Notes: generated by a model not told the origin, from the letters alone. A stretch of 64,000 nucleotides of DNA from an uncultured Candidatus Saccharibacteria bacterium (GCA_945873065.1 CAMCBN010000004.1:1-64000), one strand, 5' to 3'. Positions 1 through 8,943 are shown, numbered from the stretch's first letter. Made by a program: numbers and translations.

Positions 1-37
1 CTGGCGGTCTATCTCTTGTTTTCGGTTGCTTGCTTCC

Positions 38-1456
38 TTACCGTACATGAGCATTGGTCCATGGCTTGTAGACATTCGGGTAAGTTTCGCGCATTTTGGC
101 GATTTTGGCTTGCCAGCTAGTGCTGCTAGCTTTTTTGCTTAATTTCTCAGGGGCAGCGGCGCGTTTTTCAGCCTTTTTCATCAGCGGCGCAAATCGTTCT
201 GCGTCAGTTGCCGCTTGAGCGCGCAACTGCTCATCGATCACATAAGCTTCATCGCTCATCCGTAGCGCCATTTGATTGATGCCTGTCAAATAGAGATTTT
301 CGATATTTCGCACCCGGCTCAGCGCCACGTAGCCCATCCCCGGCACGAATGCTTTACGTAGATCGATCCGTGCGCTATCTAGTGTCATACCCTGACTCTT
401 ATGCACGGTAATCGCCCAGGCCAGTCGTAGCGGAATCTGGCTAATACTCGCTCTCTTCTTGGTGCCATCACGCAGCTCCCAACTGTCAGGTTGCATCGTC
501 ACCACTTTACCACTACGAAATTCCACCACTGGGTAATTAGTTGCTGGCTCGAAATCCACCACCGTACCGATACTACCGTTGACATAGCGCCGCGCTTGAT
601 CGTTCTTTACTGCCATAACTAACGCCCCCGTTTTGAGTGTTAGTACTTCCGGCGCTAGTACACTGCGCTGAAGGTTTTCAACGTAATTATCACTGCCAGT
701 CGTATGTCGCTGGTACAGCACCTCATCGCCCGACAGCTCAGCCAACTTCATTTGATTAATCCGATCGACATCGACATTCACAGTGTGTAGTTCGGTCAAG
801 CCTACACCTTCAGATGGCTCACACCCCGTTCGCTCCAACAATTTCTCGGCATGATGACGACGCAGATCGTTCCTGCGCATAGCCGTCAAAATATCCAGCA
901 ATACATCACCCTCGCGCTGGCGAAACTGCTCATCTAGATACAAAATCACTGGATCGAGCTCACGCCAAGCTTGGGAGTTTACCACAAAGCCACCTTCACG
1001 GCTGCCTGCTCTATTGACTGGTGGCAACTGAAAAAAATCTCCTGACAGCACCACCTGAATACCACCAAATGGCTCGTCTACCCTTTTGCGCACTAAACGA
1101 CAAACCTCATCGACCATATCCAACCGATAATCGTGCAACATACTGATCTCATCTACGATCAAAACATCTGTCTTTTCGATAATTTCACGTCGCCCTTTTG
1201 ACAAGTGTTCAACAAAATTGTTCGGCAAACTATCATGTACGCCTATTCCCGACCAAGCATGAATAGTCACTCCACTCAGATGTGTCGCTGCCAACCCCGT
1301 AGTCGCTGTCACCGAAACGTACTTACCAGCGGCCCTAGCTTGTTGAATAAATTTGTTCAATACAAACGTCTTGCCCGTCCCTGCCGGGCCAGTCAACAGA
1401 GCGCTCTCGCCGCTAAGTAGAATCTCAAGAGCAAGGGCTTGTTTCATGTGTTGCAT
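38..1456 (-). CDS. PIF1/RecD-like ATP-dependent DNA helicase
   Basis: Superfamily 1B helicase expected to unwind DNA 5'-3' using ATP, in replication or recombination. Visible motifs: Walker A GPAGTGKT near residue 23, Walker B VLIVDEISML near residue 99, SGDFFQLPP near 137 and the C-terminal motif WAITVHKSQGMTL typical of PIF1/RecD2 proteins. After the helicase core (to about residue 400) there is a lysine/alanine-rich tail ending in a short basic segment. At 472 residues it is a compact helicase. The ATG sits 6 bases after a TATAAT box, so the message is probably leaderless. The exact subfamily (PIF1, Dda or RecD2) is not resolved. Confidence 0.93.
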   Translation of the reverse strand: MQHMKQALALEILLSGESALLTGPAGTGKTFVLNKFIQQARAAGKYVSVTATTGLAATHLSGVTIHAWSGIGVHDSLPNNFVEHLSKGRREIIEKTDVLIVDEISMLHDYRLDMVDEVCRLVRKRVDEPFGGIQVVLSGDFFQLPPVNRAGSREGGFVVNSQAWRELDPVILYLDEQFRQREGDVLLDILTAMRRNDLRRHHAEKLLERTGCEPSEGVGLTELHTVNVDVDRINQMKLAELSGDEVLYQRHTTGSDNYVENLQRSVLAPEVLTLKTGALVMAVKNDQARRYVNGSIGTVVDFEPATNYPVVEFRSGKVVTMQPDSWELRDGTKKRASISQIPLRLAWAITVHKSQGMTLDSARIDLRKAFVPGMGYVALSRVRNIENLYLTGINQMALRMSDEAYVIDEQLRAQAATDAERFAPLMKKAEKRAAAPEKLSKKASSTSWQAKIAKMRETYPNVYKPWTNAHVR

Positions 1457-1468
1457 AATACCATTATA
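1457..1468 (-). promoter_or_regulatory. -10 box of the helicase gene (leaderless type)
   Basis: On the minus strand TATAAT (1468-1463) is followed by exactly 6 bases and then the ATG. A start of transcription about 7 bases after the -10 box would fall on the A of the start codon. Confidence 0.6.
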
Positions 1469-1493
1469 ACCAAACAGCCCAGACTATATCCAC

Positions 1494-2012
1494 TCACCCA
1501 GAGATACACTTCGAAAACCTGTCACATAGTTCAACGGTATACTCATGCGTCATGGTAACGCCATTACCGTCAAATAATCCGCTCATATCTTCACCCGACA
1601 AAGACAGTGCGTGAGCGACGACGCATGCCCCGACTCGTAGTATTTGCCGTGTCTGTGCTGGGGATAAGTCTACATCACGATCACACACATCACCTTTTAC
1701 ACCGTACACTACACCTAAAATATCGTCCTGACTGGCCCCACCAGCACACCACATACCATTTACTTTACCGCTAGTATATGCTGCTTCAAGCGGTAGCGAA
1801 AAGTAGCGGTCGCTATCACCACCAGCACATTTCATTAGCTCCATGTGAGTACCCTGATCCCCGACCGCCACATCATAGCGAACAGCGCCTGTCTGAGTAT
1901 CATAATCGATGGCATGTACCGCTGCAAGAGTGAGGTCACTGCAAGCACCATTATAACGGCAATCTTTATACGTGACCGATATAAATCCTTTGGGTAACCA
2001 CAATTTATCCAT
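1494..2012 (-). CDS. hypothetical protein, LWxPK small-protein family, copy 1
   Basis: Function unknown, 172 residues, soluble by appearance. It is clearly related to the protein at 9986-10498. Both begin M-x-x-LWxPK, share DR[YF]FxLPxEA in the middle and VVYGVKG followed by LSPxQTxQxxRxGAxV in the C-terminal third. That alignment fixes the start at the ATG at 2012 rather than the TTG three codons upstream. It follows its more distant relative at 2018-2551 within a few bases, so the two are probably co-transcribed. Cysteines are frequent (about seven), unusual for the neighbourhood. No known catalytic motif is visible. Confidence 0.8.
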   Translation of the reverse strand: MDKLWLPKGFISVTYKDCRYNGACSDLTLAAVHAIDYDTQTGAVRYDVAVGDQGTHMELMKCAGGDSDRYFSLPLEAAYTSGKVNGMWCAGGASQDDILGVVYGVKGDVCDRDVDLSPAQTRQILRVGACVVAHALSLSGEDMSGLFDGNGVTMTHEYTVELCDRFSKCISG

Positions 2013-2017
2013 ACAGA

Positions 2018-2551
2018 TCAATCACAGCTTAGCGCTGCATCCATTTCAATAGTATATAATCCTCTTTCGGAGGCTTCACGAATAACATCGGGGGCGACCT
2101 CGTGTTTACCAGACAAATCATTTATCCCTAGACTGAGCGCCAAGTGGCACACCGCTATCCCTATACACCGCAACTCTGCCCACGTATGATAATCCCCACT
2201 ATCGCGATACCTTGCGCCAATGACTACCTCACCACACGCCACAGCATCAGCAGTTTCTGGGTCACCCGAAATACTCATCGTCACCAAATCACACCCTCCC
2301 AGACCTGATGGTCTAAAGGATCGCGACTTAACATCAAAATCAGCGCCAAAACCTCCCGCCTCATCGACAGTTTGTGTCATCAGTTTTCCATGCCCCGAAG
2401 AGTCGCCTACTACCACACTAGCCGTAACTGGCTCCCCGGGCCTTTTCGGCCCATAGATGCCATGCACTATAGCTGTGCGGAATGCATCATTGCTAGACTT
2501 ATCGCCAAAACATGATGTTACATCGACTATAACAGGTGTTACGCGCTCCAT
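2018..2551 (-). CDS. hypothetical protein, LWxPK small-protein family, diverged copy 2
   Basis: Unknown protein of 177 residues, first gene of a two-gene unit with 1494-2012. It shares the family pattern only weakly: VVVGDSSGHGKLM lines up with VAVGDQGTHMELM of copy 1, and the helix near the C-terminus (IGIAVCHLALSL) with VGACVVAHALSL. The long pro/gly-rich middle is specific to this copy. It starts 9 bases after an extended -10 box (TGG TATATT), so the transcript has almost no leader. No motif suggests a reaction. Confidence 0.75.
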   Translation of the reverse strand: MERVTPVIVDVTSCFGDKSSNDAFRTAIVHGIYGPKRPGEPVTASVVVGDSSGHGKLMTQTVDEAGGFGADFDVKSRSFRPSGLGGCDLVTMSISGDPETADAVACGEVVIGARYRDSGDYHTWAELRCIGIAVCHLALSLGINDLSGKHEVAPDVIREASERGLYTIEMDAALSCD

Positions 2552-2569
2552 GATTGAGGTAATATACCA
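2552..2569 (-). promoter_or_regulatory. extended -10 promoter of the copy 2/copy 1 pair
   Basis: Minus strand reads TGG then TATATT (2566-2561), 9 bases before the ATG at 2551. Expected transcript start lies 2-3 bases before the start codon. Confidence 0.5.
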
Positions 2570-2689
2570 TAAAACACTTTGTAAGTCAATACATCTACCA
2601 TAGTTTCTACTATTGTTTGTATTTTACCACGTCAAAGAGGGCATATTTGTAGCTATGCTAAAGCATGACGCAGCTTCAACAATATATCG

Positions 2690-3109
2690 CTACAGTCGTT
2701 CACCTCGACGCGCCCGATTCGCCCACTCATCAGCGAGTTCGTTCTGTTCGTGACCGACATGTCCACGCACCCACACTAGCTTCGGTCGTGTCATCTGGTA
2801 TAATTCGTACGCCTCTGTCACAATATCGAGATTTTTGATTTCACCACCTTTTTTGCGCCAACCTTTCGCGGCCCAACCTGGTGCCCACTTCGTCAGAACA
2901 TTGATCCAAAATTCACTATCGCTATGAATCTCACACGACTGCCCCGCTGCTAGTTTCATCGCTGCGATCAAAGCGAAGCCCTCCATACGGATATTTGTCG
3001 TCTGGCCGTCTTCGCTGCCTAGTGCAACTGGTCGACCATTCTCGATCACCGCAAAGCCGCCCGGACCGGGATTTGGACTAGCACTACCATCAGTATAAAA
3101 AACTCGCAT
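2690..3109 (-). CDS. rnhA: ribonuclease HI
   Basis: Cleaves the RNA strand of RNA-DNA hybrids, removing R-loops and primer RNA. The four carboxylates of the RNase HI active site are visible: Asp7 in FYTDGSASPNPGPGG, Glu43 in IRMEGFALIAAM, Asp64 in IHSDSEFWIN, and Asp127 in NELADEWANRARRG, with the histidine in VRGHVGHEQN before it. The length of 139 is normal to slightly short for a bacterial RNase HI without hybrid-binding domain. The gene stands 11 bases downstream of the hypothetical gene 3121-3498 and is probably co-transcribed with it. Confidence 0.95.
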   Translation of the reverse strand: MRVFYTDGSASPNPGPGGFAVIENGRPVALGSEDGQTTNIRMEGFALIAAMKLAAGQSCEIHSDSEFWINVLTKWAPGWAAKGWRKKGGEIKNLDIVTEAYELYQMTRPKLVWVRGHVGHEQNELADEWANRARRGERL

Positions 3110-3120
3110 ACAAGCTAAAA

Positions 3121-3498
3121 CTAGTTGGGGTATGCCCGCCCCTGAATGTCCATGTGGCTTGGCTCATACCAACGATTACCATTATTGTCTGTACGGCAGT
3201 CATAACGCACCTCATGGTCTACTCGAAAGATCCTACCATCGCCTAACCTTTTGAATCGCAAATACATCCTGCGCTGATTATCATCCATCGGTGGAACCCC
3301 TTGATAGACCATCATATCAACTGTCTGCCCTGCATCTAAATGATGCGACACACCCTGTCGTTTTCCCAGCACCTCGTATTCGATCACTTCTACACGGTCG
3401 CTCGACTGATTGCGTACACGTGCCCGGACATCGATTCGGCTCGAATTACCATTAGTATCGACTCGTTCTACCCGTACCTCTGGAATAGTGTCACTCAT
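3121..3498 (-). CDS. hypothetical protein, small beta-rich
   Basis: Not recognised. 125 residues without signal peptide or membrane segment. The alternating hydrophobic pattern (VRVERVDTNG, RIDVRARVRNQ, VEVIEYEVLGK) suggests a beta-sandwich with one more strand pair near the C-terminus. It has the strongest ribosome-binding site seen here, AGGAGGTGA seven bases before the ATG, and an extended -10 box (TGG TATAAT), so it is probably well expressed. It leads a unit with rnhA. A structured intergenic region lies directly upstream. Confidence 0.75.
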   Translation of the reverse strand: MSDTIPEVRVERVDTNGNSSRIDVRARVRNQSSDRVEVIEYEVLGKRQGVSHHLDAGQTVDMMVYQGVPPMDDNQRRMYLRFKRLGDGRIFRVDHEVRYDCRTDNNGNRWYEPSHMDIQGRAYPN

Positions 3499-3504
3499 GA
3501 TTCA

Positions 3505-3536
3505 CCTCCTGTGTTTATTCATTCTGAATTATACCA
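3505..3536 (-). promoter_or_regulatory. extended -10 promoter and strong ribosome-binding site of 3121-3498
   Basis: TGG TATAAT at 3536-3528 on the minus strand; the leader contains AGGAGGTGA near 3513-3505. The -10 box directly abuts the 11-bp repeat arm 3534-3544. Confidence 0.6.
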
Positions 3537-3646
3537 CATCCATATCCACACTACTTTATCACAAAATCTATTCACCCAAACACCCTATTCACGACCGACC
3601 TACGCTATATGTAGTGTGCCCATATCTAGTGTTCGTATGGATGTGG
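3534..3646. other. intergenic region with nested inverted repeats
   Basis: The gap 3499-3790 contains no gene. CCACATCCATA (3534-3544) is perfectly complementary to TATGGATGTGG (3636-3646), and inside it CACACTAC (3547-3554) is complementary to GTAGTGTG (3611-3618). It may be an operator pair or a small structured RNA; I cannot assign a known RNA family. Confidence 0.45.
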
Positions 3647-3726
3647 AAAACTAGTGGTTTGATTTTCGATGACACTAGACCCCTGTTATTTATTTAATTT
3701 CGACTACCTTCACCACATTAACAAAA

Positions 3727-3757
3727 ACCACTCTTGATGGTTTGAGAGTGGTCTTTT
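3727..3757 (-). terminator. terminator after tmk
   Basis: Stem ACCACTCT (3727-3734) with AGAGTGGT (3745-3752); on the minus strand it is followed by a run of five T. It lies about 40 bases beyond the tmk stop codon. Confidence 0.75.
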
Positions 3758-3790
3758 ACTTGATAAATATGATTTTGATTTGGTGAGGAA

Positions 3791-4438
3791 TTACTCCAGG
3801 TGCCCGATGATTTTTCGGTGAATGCCTGCCGCTGGTAAACCATCGACCTCGATAGTCACGATATCGTAGGTTTTCGCGATATCGGTATACGCTTGATTTA
3901 CCCGATCCTGAAACGTTTGCTCACGAGATTCAAACGTATCAGGATTATCTAATTGGTCGCGTTCAGCTATCCTTTCTCTTCTCGCAGCATCCCCTAGCAC
4001 TAAAACGATCATTGCATCCGGATGCATATACCGCTCGCCAGTAAATATCCGTGTCATCCTGAGGATCTCTGCTTCATCTACACCTTCGCCGCGCCCTTGG
4101 TAGGCTAATGTCGATAGATAATTGCGCGAGCTAAGGACTACTTTGCCACACCCTAGCGCTGGACGAATTTTTTTGCACCACAATTCATGACGCGCTGCCG
4201 AGAACAGCCCAAGATTTATCTCTGGGTCACGCGCTAAATTGCCATTTTTGATCAAACGTCTCAGCTCATTAGCTACTGGGGTAGACTTATCCAAATCATC
4301 GCTACCTGGCTCTTCTACTACACAAACCTCGCGCCCTAACTCGCGAAAATGCTCAGCGAGCAGCTCAATCTGCGTCGATTTGCCAGTACCATCATTACCC
4401 TCGATAACGATATAATATCCCAGTTTGTCTACAGCCAT
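3791..4438 (-). CDS. tmk: thymidylate kinase
   Basis: Phosphorylates dTMP to dTDP. P-loop EGNDGTGKST lies near residue 14; the dTMP-site region RPALGCGKVVLSSRNYLSTLAYQG carries the DR[YF]-like switch in the form SRNYLST, less usual than DRYYDS. The lid segment RERIAERDQLDN follows. Length 215 is typical. I start it at the ATG at 4438, which overlaps the stop codon of the preceding gene as TGATG; a GTG one codon upstream is less likely. It is the last gene of the operon, closed by a hairpin at 3727-3757. Confidence 0.92.
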   Translation of the reverse strand: MAVDKLGYYIVIEGNDGTGKSTQIELLAEHFRELGREVCVVEEPGSDDLDKSTPVANELRRLIKNGNLARDPEINLGLFSAARHELWCKKIRPALGCGKVVLSSRNYLSTLAYQGRGEGVDEAEILRMTRIFTGERYMHPDAMIVLVLGDAARRERIAERDQLDNPDTFESREQTFQDRVNQAYTDIAKTYDIVTIEVDGLPAAGIHRKIIGHLE

Positions 4439-5253
4439 CACTTAGAGGTCTTTTCTTGCTTCCTTGCTAAAGGTTTCTTCAAATATTCCGCCGCATCATT
4501 GATCAAAAACAAGCTCACGTCATCACGGGTTTTGCCAGCTTTGTGGAACGGCTTGCTGATAACATGGATCAAAATCAGCATATACACCAGCACAAAAGTG
4601 ATCAGGCCGACCACCGCTAAACTAGCGAAGAATGGGTCAATATTCGTCATCATTAGCAATACGATCAGTGCCGCGACGATCGAGCGTGACAAAATCGTTG
4701 CCGATGGAATAAATTTAATACGCTGGATATAATTCACGCGGTGGCGCGCCCGCAAGAGAATCGATTGCTGCTGTTTGAGCTTCACGATGAAGTTCGGCGG
4801 CACCTTACCCCGCTCCATTTCGGCAAAATACGGCCCCAACCCGCGAATATCCTTGCGCGCATCATACGATTTTTTGCGCACATCTTCTGTGAAACCAAGC
4901 GCCACCAGGCGAAGCTGTTTGCGAAATCCTTCAAGATCAAACACTGGATAGCTGGCGTGAATCTGCGCCGCATCGTCATACATATCCTCGAGCTGCGCCG
5001 CGAACTCTGCTGGAATTCGCTCAGATTCCTTATAGTCCGCGATCGTCGCCGACAGCAAAAAACCAATGACAAATGTCACGCTGGAAATAACGCTGTTGTG
5101 CAGCGAACTCTGCTGGATCGGCTCCCAATTAAGACGGTGTAGGATATACTTCACGCTCACCACTAGCGCTGCTGCCAAAAGTGCGCGCCAAAAAATCTTA
5201 AATAATTTTCCCTGTTGGACAAACTTTTTCTGAGAATACTGCATGCGTTTCAT
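4438..5253 (-). CDS. four-helix membrane protein, bestrophin-like
   Basis: Membrane protein of 271 residues with two hydrophobic helices near residues 20-37 and 55-72, a long hydrophilic, helical middle (about 75-175) and two more helices near 185-230, then a basic tail. This arrangement and the sequence around SSVTFVIGFLLSATIADYKESERIPAEF resemble bestrophin-like/DUF4239 proteins; the match is by eye and not certain. The ATG at 5253 is chosen over an upstream TTG. It is translationally coupled to tmk through TGATG. Function unknown, possibly an ion channel. Confidence 0.75.
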   Translation of the reverse strand: MKRMQYSQKKFVQQGKLFKIFWRALLAAALVVSVKYILHRLNWEPIQQSSLHNSVISSVTFVIGFLLSATIADYKESERIPAEFAAQLEDMYDDAAQIHASYPVFDLEGFRKQLRLVALGFTEDVRKKSYDARKDIRGLGPYFAEMERGKVPPNFIVKLKQQQSILLRARHRVNYIQRIKFIPSATILSRSIVAALIVLLMMTNIDPFFASLAVVGLITFVLVYMLILIHVISKPFHKAGKTRDDVSLFLINDAAEYLKKPLARKQEKTSK

Positions 5254-5271
5254 TATACAACACAACTACTG

Positions 5272-6003
5272 TTAACACATATAACGCTGTACGAAATTGT
5301 GTAGGATCTTCACGGGCTCGACGACCGACTGTCGATAAGCTTCAGCTATGAGGCTCTCGGCTTCATCTGGCCGGAAATAACCAGCGTGCCGATAGACATC
5401 AATACGTAAAGCCAAGCCATCAGCATCAAGCTCGGGATGAAATTGCGTCGCATACACGTTATGACCGACACGCAACATCTGCACACAGGTATCAGACCGT
5501 GCCAAGACCATACAGCCTGGTGGCGCAACTGCTACACCCTCCTTGTGTCCAACGAAACCATAAAATTGTTCTGCTACACCTTCCAGGAGCGGGTCACCGA
5601 TAGCTTCTGGGGTTTTCGAGATCCATACTGCCTTTACTGGCTCGCCATGATCAAAATCTGGTGCACTACCCAATGCTGTGACCACCGCACCAATACCTAA
5701 GCAAGCCCCCAGAAACGGCTTATCTTCGGCAATAACGCGCTGTATCAATGGTATGACATACTCCTCAAACTGTCGCTGACTAGATGGCTTGTGCGCCTTG
5801 TCGTACGCGAAATTTGCTGGCCCACCACCCATGATGATACCGCTATACTGTGCAAAATCCAGCTCTGGATATTGCCCTGCATCTAATCGTAAGCGCAACA
5901 ACTGATCTGGCTGCAATTCACCAAACTTTAGAAAAGCTGTATATTCATCATCGGACGCTTCATCTTCGGGACGAGACTGCAGTAACAAAAATGGTTTAGT
6001 CAT
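5272..6003 (-). CDS. class I glutamine amidotransferase (GMP synthase-like GATase)
   Basis: Stand-alone amidotransferase expected to hydrolyse glutamine. The nucleophile cysteine is in FLGACLGIGAVV near residue 100, the catalytic His-x-Glu in ATQFHPELDADG near 187, and GIIMGGGPANF forms the oxyanion region. At 243 residues it matches small GuaA-like GATases of unknown partner found in many bacteria. GAGGAG lies 8 bases before the ATG. It is 3 bases after the Nudix gene 6007-6609 and shares its transcript. The substrate that receives ammonia is unknown. Confidence 0.88.
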   Translation of the reverse strand: MTKPFLLLQSRPEDEASDDEYTAFLKFGELQPDQLLRLRLDAGQYPELDFAQYSGIIMGGGPANFAYDKAHKPSSQRQFEEYVIPLIQRVIAEDKPFLGACLGIGAVVTALGSAPDFDHGEPVKAVWISKTPEAIGDPLLEGVAEQFYGFVGHKEGVAVAPPGCMVLARSDTCVQMLRVGHNVYATQFHPELDADGLALRIDVYRHAGYFRPDEAESLIAEAYRQSVVEPVKILHNFVQRYMC

Positions 6004-6006
6004 GGT

Positions 6007-6609
6007 CTACTCCTCCATTGCTTCAATATTAGATATGGCTTTTGCGATCAATCTTCTAGTCGGCATGTCATTCTCATCATCCCGGACCTCTGATGCAATG
6101 CGCGGAAACCTCCGCGCTAGCTGACACCAGTCGAATTCTGCTAGATCGATGGTCTTGGTAACGATCTTTTCACCAGCATCCAACTGTGGTGCGGCGCGGT
6201 GAATTGGCTCTTTCGCTATGAATAAATGCACGAACCATTCAATTTTAGCCTCAGGCTGGACCACATCGAGCTGCCGCCAATTCGCAAACTCCCAGCCAGT
6301 TTCTTCGCGTAGTTCACGCTGCGCTGCTGCTAACACCGATACATCTTCCTGATCGACTCGACCCATCGGCAAAAAATCGTGTCGCACGATCCCGTTTGGT
6401 TGCTCTTCATCATTTACCAGCAACCTGCCATCACTATCTATAGCGATAACGACAACTGTGTCGGGTCGTCGTAGCATCTCAAATGTCGCAGTACTACCAT
6501 CGTATATTCTCTGAGGCCACTGATAAACATCAAATATCTCACCACGAAATACACAGGTCGCCTGTGCAGGAATAAGGTGAGCACCATCTGGTAATAGACG
6601 TCGTGTCAT
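6007..6609 (-). CDS. Nudix hydrolase, ADP-ribose pyrophosphatase-like
   Basis: Hydrolyses a nucleoside diphosphate linked to another moiety. The Nudix box lies in MGRVDQEDVSVLAAAQRELREETGW near residue 115: the RExxEExG core is intact, while the spacing before it is one residue longer than the canonical box and the first glutamate is displaced. The N-terminal strand pattern (FRGEIFDVYQWPQRIYDGS) resembles ADP-ribose pyrophosphatases. It begins 6 bases after TATGAT and is the first gene of a unit with the GATase. Confidence 0.85.
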   Translation of the reverse strand: MTRRLLPDGAHLIPAQATCVFRGEIFDVYQWPQRIYDGSTATFEMLRRPDTVVVIAIDSDGRLLVNDEEQPNGIVRHDFLPMGRVDQEDVSVLAAAQRELREETGWEFANWRQLDVVQPEAKIEWFVHLFIAKEPIHRAAPQLDAGEKIVTKTIDLAEFDWCQLARRFPRIASEVRDDENDMPTRRLIAKAISNIEAMEE

Positions 6610-6624
6610 GAATATATCATAACA
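6610..6624 (-). promoter_or_regulatory. -10 box of the Nudix/GATase unit (leaderless type)
   Basis: TATGAT (6621-6616, minus strand), preceded by TGT, with exactly 6 bases to the ATG at 6609. Confidence 0.55.
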
Positions 6625-6644
6625 CGTTGCCCAATACGTAAGAG

Positions 6645-7631
6645 TTAAATGCTAGATGGATGTCTTTTGCCAGCTACTTTCAAAGCTGCTTCGTAATTGC
6701 CGTAGAACACTGGCGCTGAGACACCATTTGCTTTACCACTGTCGTAAACACACTTGCAAACATAGAGCAAATCGTCAATATTGTCGTGCAGCGTGAGTAT
6801 CTTACGCGTCAGCACCTTCTTGGCAAACATCCGTTTCATCAATGGTACAGATATAAATGTCGGAATTTTGTAGGCCAATAGTTCGTTGTTGTATTTTTTC
6901 AACTCTACACCACGCGCAGCGATTATTTGCGAAGTTTCACGGATCGCCCTTATAGCCTCTTTCAAAACACGAACCGAGCTAATCGCCCTTTCTACAGATG
7001 ATGCTGTGTCAGCCATATCGCCATGTTTAGCGATAGTAGAAATCACTCCAGCGTTAATCGCCATATGCAACCAGATCCACTCGAGCATGTCATATGGACG
7101 CTCGAGTTTGATACTACAGTCGGCGAATAGCTGCTCGATCGCCTGATAATTGTCTACCGTAGACTTGCTCTTCTTTTCGAGCATAAAGTGATCAAACACA
7201 CAGCAGGTCAATTTGCCATCACGCATACTGCCACCTGCCACAGGGTAACCCAAGATATATCGGCGGTCCCGCATTACCTCATCGAGGAGCGCCCGATTCT
7301 CCCAAAAACCACAGGCCAAAAGGATATTACCAGATATACCTCGAGACCGAAGACTCTTCATCACCGATGCTACCCCACCCGATGGCACGCTGACAAAGAT
7401 CAAATCGTATTCTCCTCTGTCGGTACATTGCTTCAAGACATATTTATCGTGCCGCTTTATACCGCGTTCGTCTGCTCGGCCATCCAATAGCTCTACTTTT
7501 ATCTCGGTAGAAACAGCATTGTCACCGATACTATTTTTTCGCAACAAATGCTCTACTTCATGGCCCGCTTGCTCAAACAAATATCCGTATGTCGTCCCGA
7601 TGACGCCCCGGCCAATCACTAAGATTCTCAT
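6645..7631 (-). CDS. ketopantoate reductase-like NADP-dependent dehydrogenase
   Basis: Rossmann-fold protein of the ApbA/PanE family. The N-terminus ILVIGRGVIGTTYGYLFEQAGHEV carries the GxGxxG dinucleotide motif and an all-helical C-terminal half follows from about residue 180. PanE reduces 2-dehydropantoate to pantoate, but the other pantothenate genes are absent here, so the true substrate is open. AGAGGT precedes the ATG by about 9 bases and a TATACT box lies at 7662-7667. Length 328 is usual. Confidence 0.85.
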   Translation of the reverse strand: MRILVIGRGVIGTTYGYLFEQAGHEVEHLLRKNSIGDNAVSTEIKVELLDGRADERGIKRHDKYVLKQCTDRGEYDLIFVSVPSGGVASVMKSLRSRGISGNILLACGFWENRALLDEVMRDRRYILGYPVAGGSMRDGKLTCCVFDHFMLEKKSKSTVDNYQAIEQLFADCSIKLERPYDMLEWIWLHMAINAGVISTIAKHGDMADTASSVERAISSVRVLKEAIRAIRETSQIIAARGVELKKYNNELLAYKIPTFISVPLMKRMFAKKVLTRKILTLHDNIDDLLYVCKCVYDSGKANGVSAPVFYGNYEAALKVAGKRHPSSI

Positions 7632-7705
7632 TTTTCATTTTACCTCTATTATTTTTATTTTAGTATAAATCATGTAGATTTTTCATACAAATACACCTAG
7701 CGCAT

Positions 7706-8860
7706 TTAAGAAGGCTTGCCCCTAAACCGCATAGAGTGACGAAAGCCGAGTTTCTTTTTGCCCTTAGATGCGTCTTGCAGGCCTACTTCTACACAGCCTT
7801 TTCTTTTCGAAAATCTGACCCATGGAGCATACCTTCCACCTTCTGGCATCTTGCAGTACGACCCCATACTACTATTACAAGGCAGCTTGCCTTCGATGAT
7901 TTGACCTAGCATACAAATGAGGGATTCGGGTACTGTCCAACTATTGTGGCCATACCGAAGTCTGAGATTTGGATCTTCGTGATACTGCTCGACATCATCG
8001 TGCTTCTGTAGGGAGACTGGGACGTTACCTACCGAAAAGCCAAAGGCAGATAATGTGAGCCTGGCTTCTTCTTTTTTCGAACGAACACCACTATGTGTAG
8101 CATCGATAGCAGCTCGCGACAACCCTAAAATCGCCTCGGGGATCTCCTCTCCATTCGAGTCCATGTTGTGTACAATTTCATAGCTCCTTCCAGGGTGTTT
8201 GGACTTTTCCCTGCCAGCAACGATACTCACCGTACATCTAAATCCACCAGGAAAGACAAAGGATGCCGCATCTTCTGGGATATCCATGTACGCATGCCGC
8301 CAGGCTCTATATGTCAAATCATCAGCGACCATCAAGCCACTAGCAGTACGCTTGTCCCCATATCTTTTCACACTCTGCTGTCGTAGTGGATTGTGTTCAA
8401 TGTCACCATCTACTGTTGCCCGCTGAAAAATTCTTTCCCACTCCTCTCGGCCCAACCCATATGGCGTAATAAGGACACGCGGTTCATACCCGCGCCCGCT
8501 CCAATTATCGTACATATCGGCCAGCCTAAAAAATTCATACGGAGTATCAGTGTTGGGCAGTCTGCAGTCTTCGGGCTTCATCTCGTGGAGTTCACTAGTC
8601 AGATAGCCTAATATACGAGATGTCGTCTGCAAAGATTGCACGAATGATTCTTCAAATTTAGGATATTCTTCAAAAACCTCTTGTGTACTTTTGGGGCGTG
8701 GCTTATCGATGAGCCCGGCTCTAAGCCTCTCATCCCAATCTCCCGCTGGCTCAGTAGTAACGGCATTTTTGGGGACAATGAATAGGGGGGTTGTATCGAG
8801 ATCTTGCCTACCGTAGGGCTTCCAACCTTCTGGTATATCTGGGAGTCTTTCTCTATTCAT
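7706..8860 (-). CDS. hypothetical protein, 384 residues
   Basis: Not recognised. Soluble by appearance, with a proline-rich N-terminus (LPDIPEGWKPYGRQD), a charged middle and a strongly basic C-terminal end (SKRKGC ... DASKGKKKLGFRHSMRFRG) that could bind nucleic acid. I see no catalytic motif, signal peptide or membrane span. AAGGAA lies 7 bases before the ATG, and an extended -10 box (TGG TATAAT, 8899-8891) is upstream. It is transcribed alone, between a PanE-like gene and a YdcF-like gene. Confidence 0.7.
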   Translation of the reverse strand: MNRERLPDIPEGWKPYGRQDLDTTPLFIVPKNAVTTEPAGDWDERLRAGLIDKPRPKSTQEVFEEYPKFEESFVQSLQTTSRILGYLTSELHEMKPEDCRLPNTDTPYEFFRLADMYDNWSGRGYEPRVLITPYGLGREEWERIFQRATVDGDIEHNPLRQQSVKRYGDKRTASGLMVADDLTYRAWRHAYMDIPEDAASFVFPGGFRCTVSIVAGREKSKHPGRSYEIVHNMDSNGEEIPEAILGLSRAAIDATHSGVRSKKEEARLTLSAFGFSVGNVPVSLQKHDDVEQYHEDPNLRLRYGHNSWTVPESLICMLGQIIEGKLPCNSSMGSYCKMPEGGRYAPWVRFSKRKGCVEVGLQDASKGKKKLGFRHSMRFRGKPS

Positions 8861-8874
8861 TGGTCATTTCCTTA

Positions 8875-8899
8875 ATATATTCGTGATTATATTATACCA
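8875..8899 (-). promoter_or_regulatory. extended -10 promoter of 7706-8860
   Basis: TGG TATAAT on the minus strand at 8899-8891; AAGGAA near 8873 serves as ribosome-binding site, so this transcript has a conventional leader. Confidence 0.5.
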
Positions 8900-8943
8900 T
8901 AACATATCTTAGATCGCTTGCAATTTCTTTTGTTTCTTGGATT

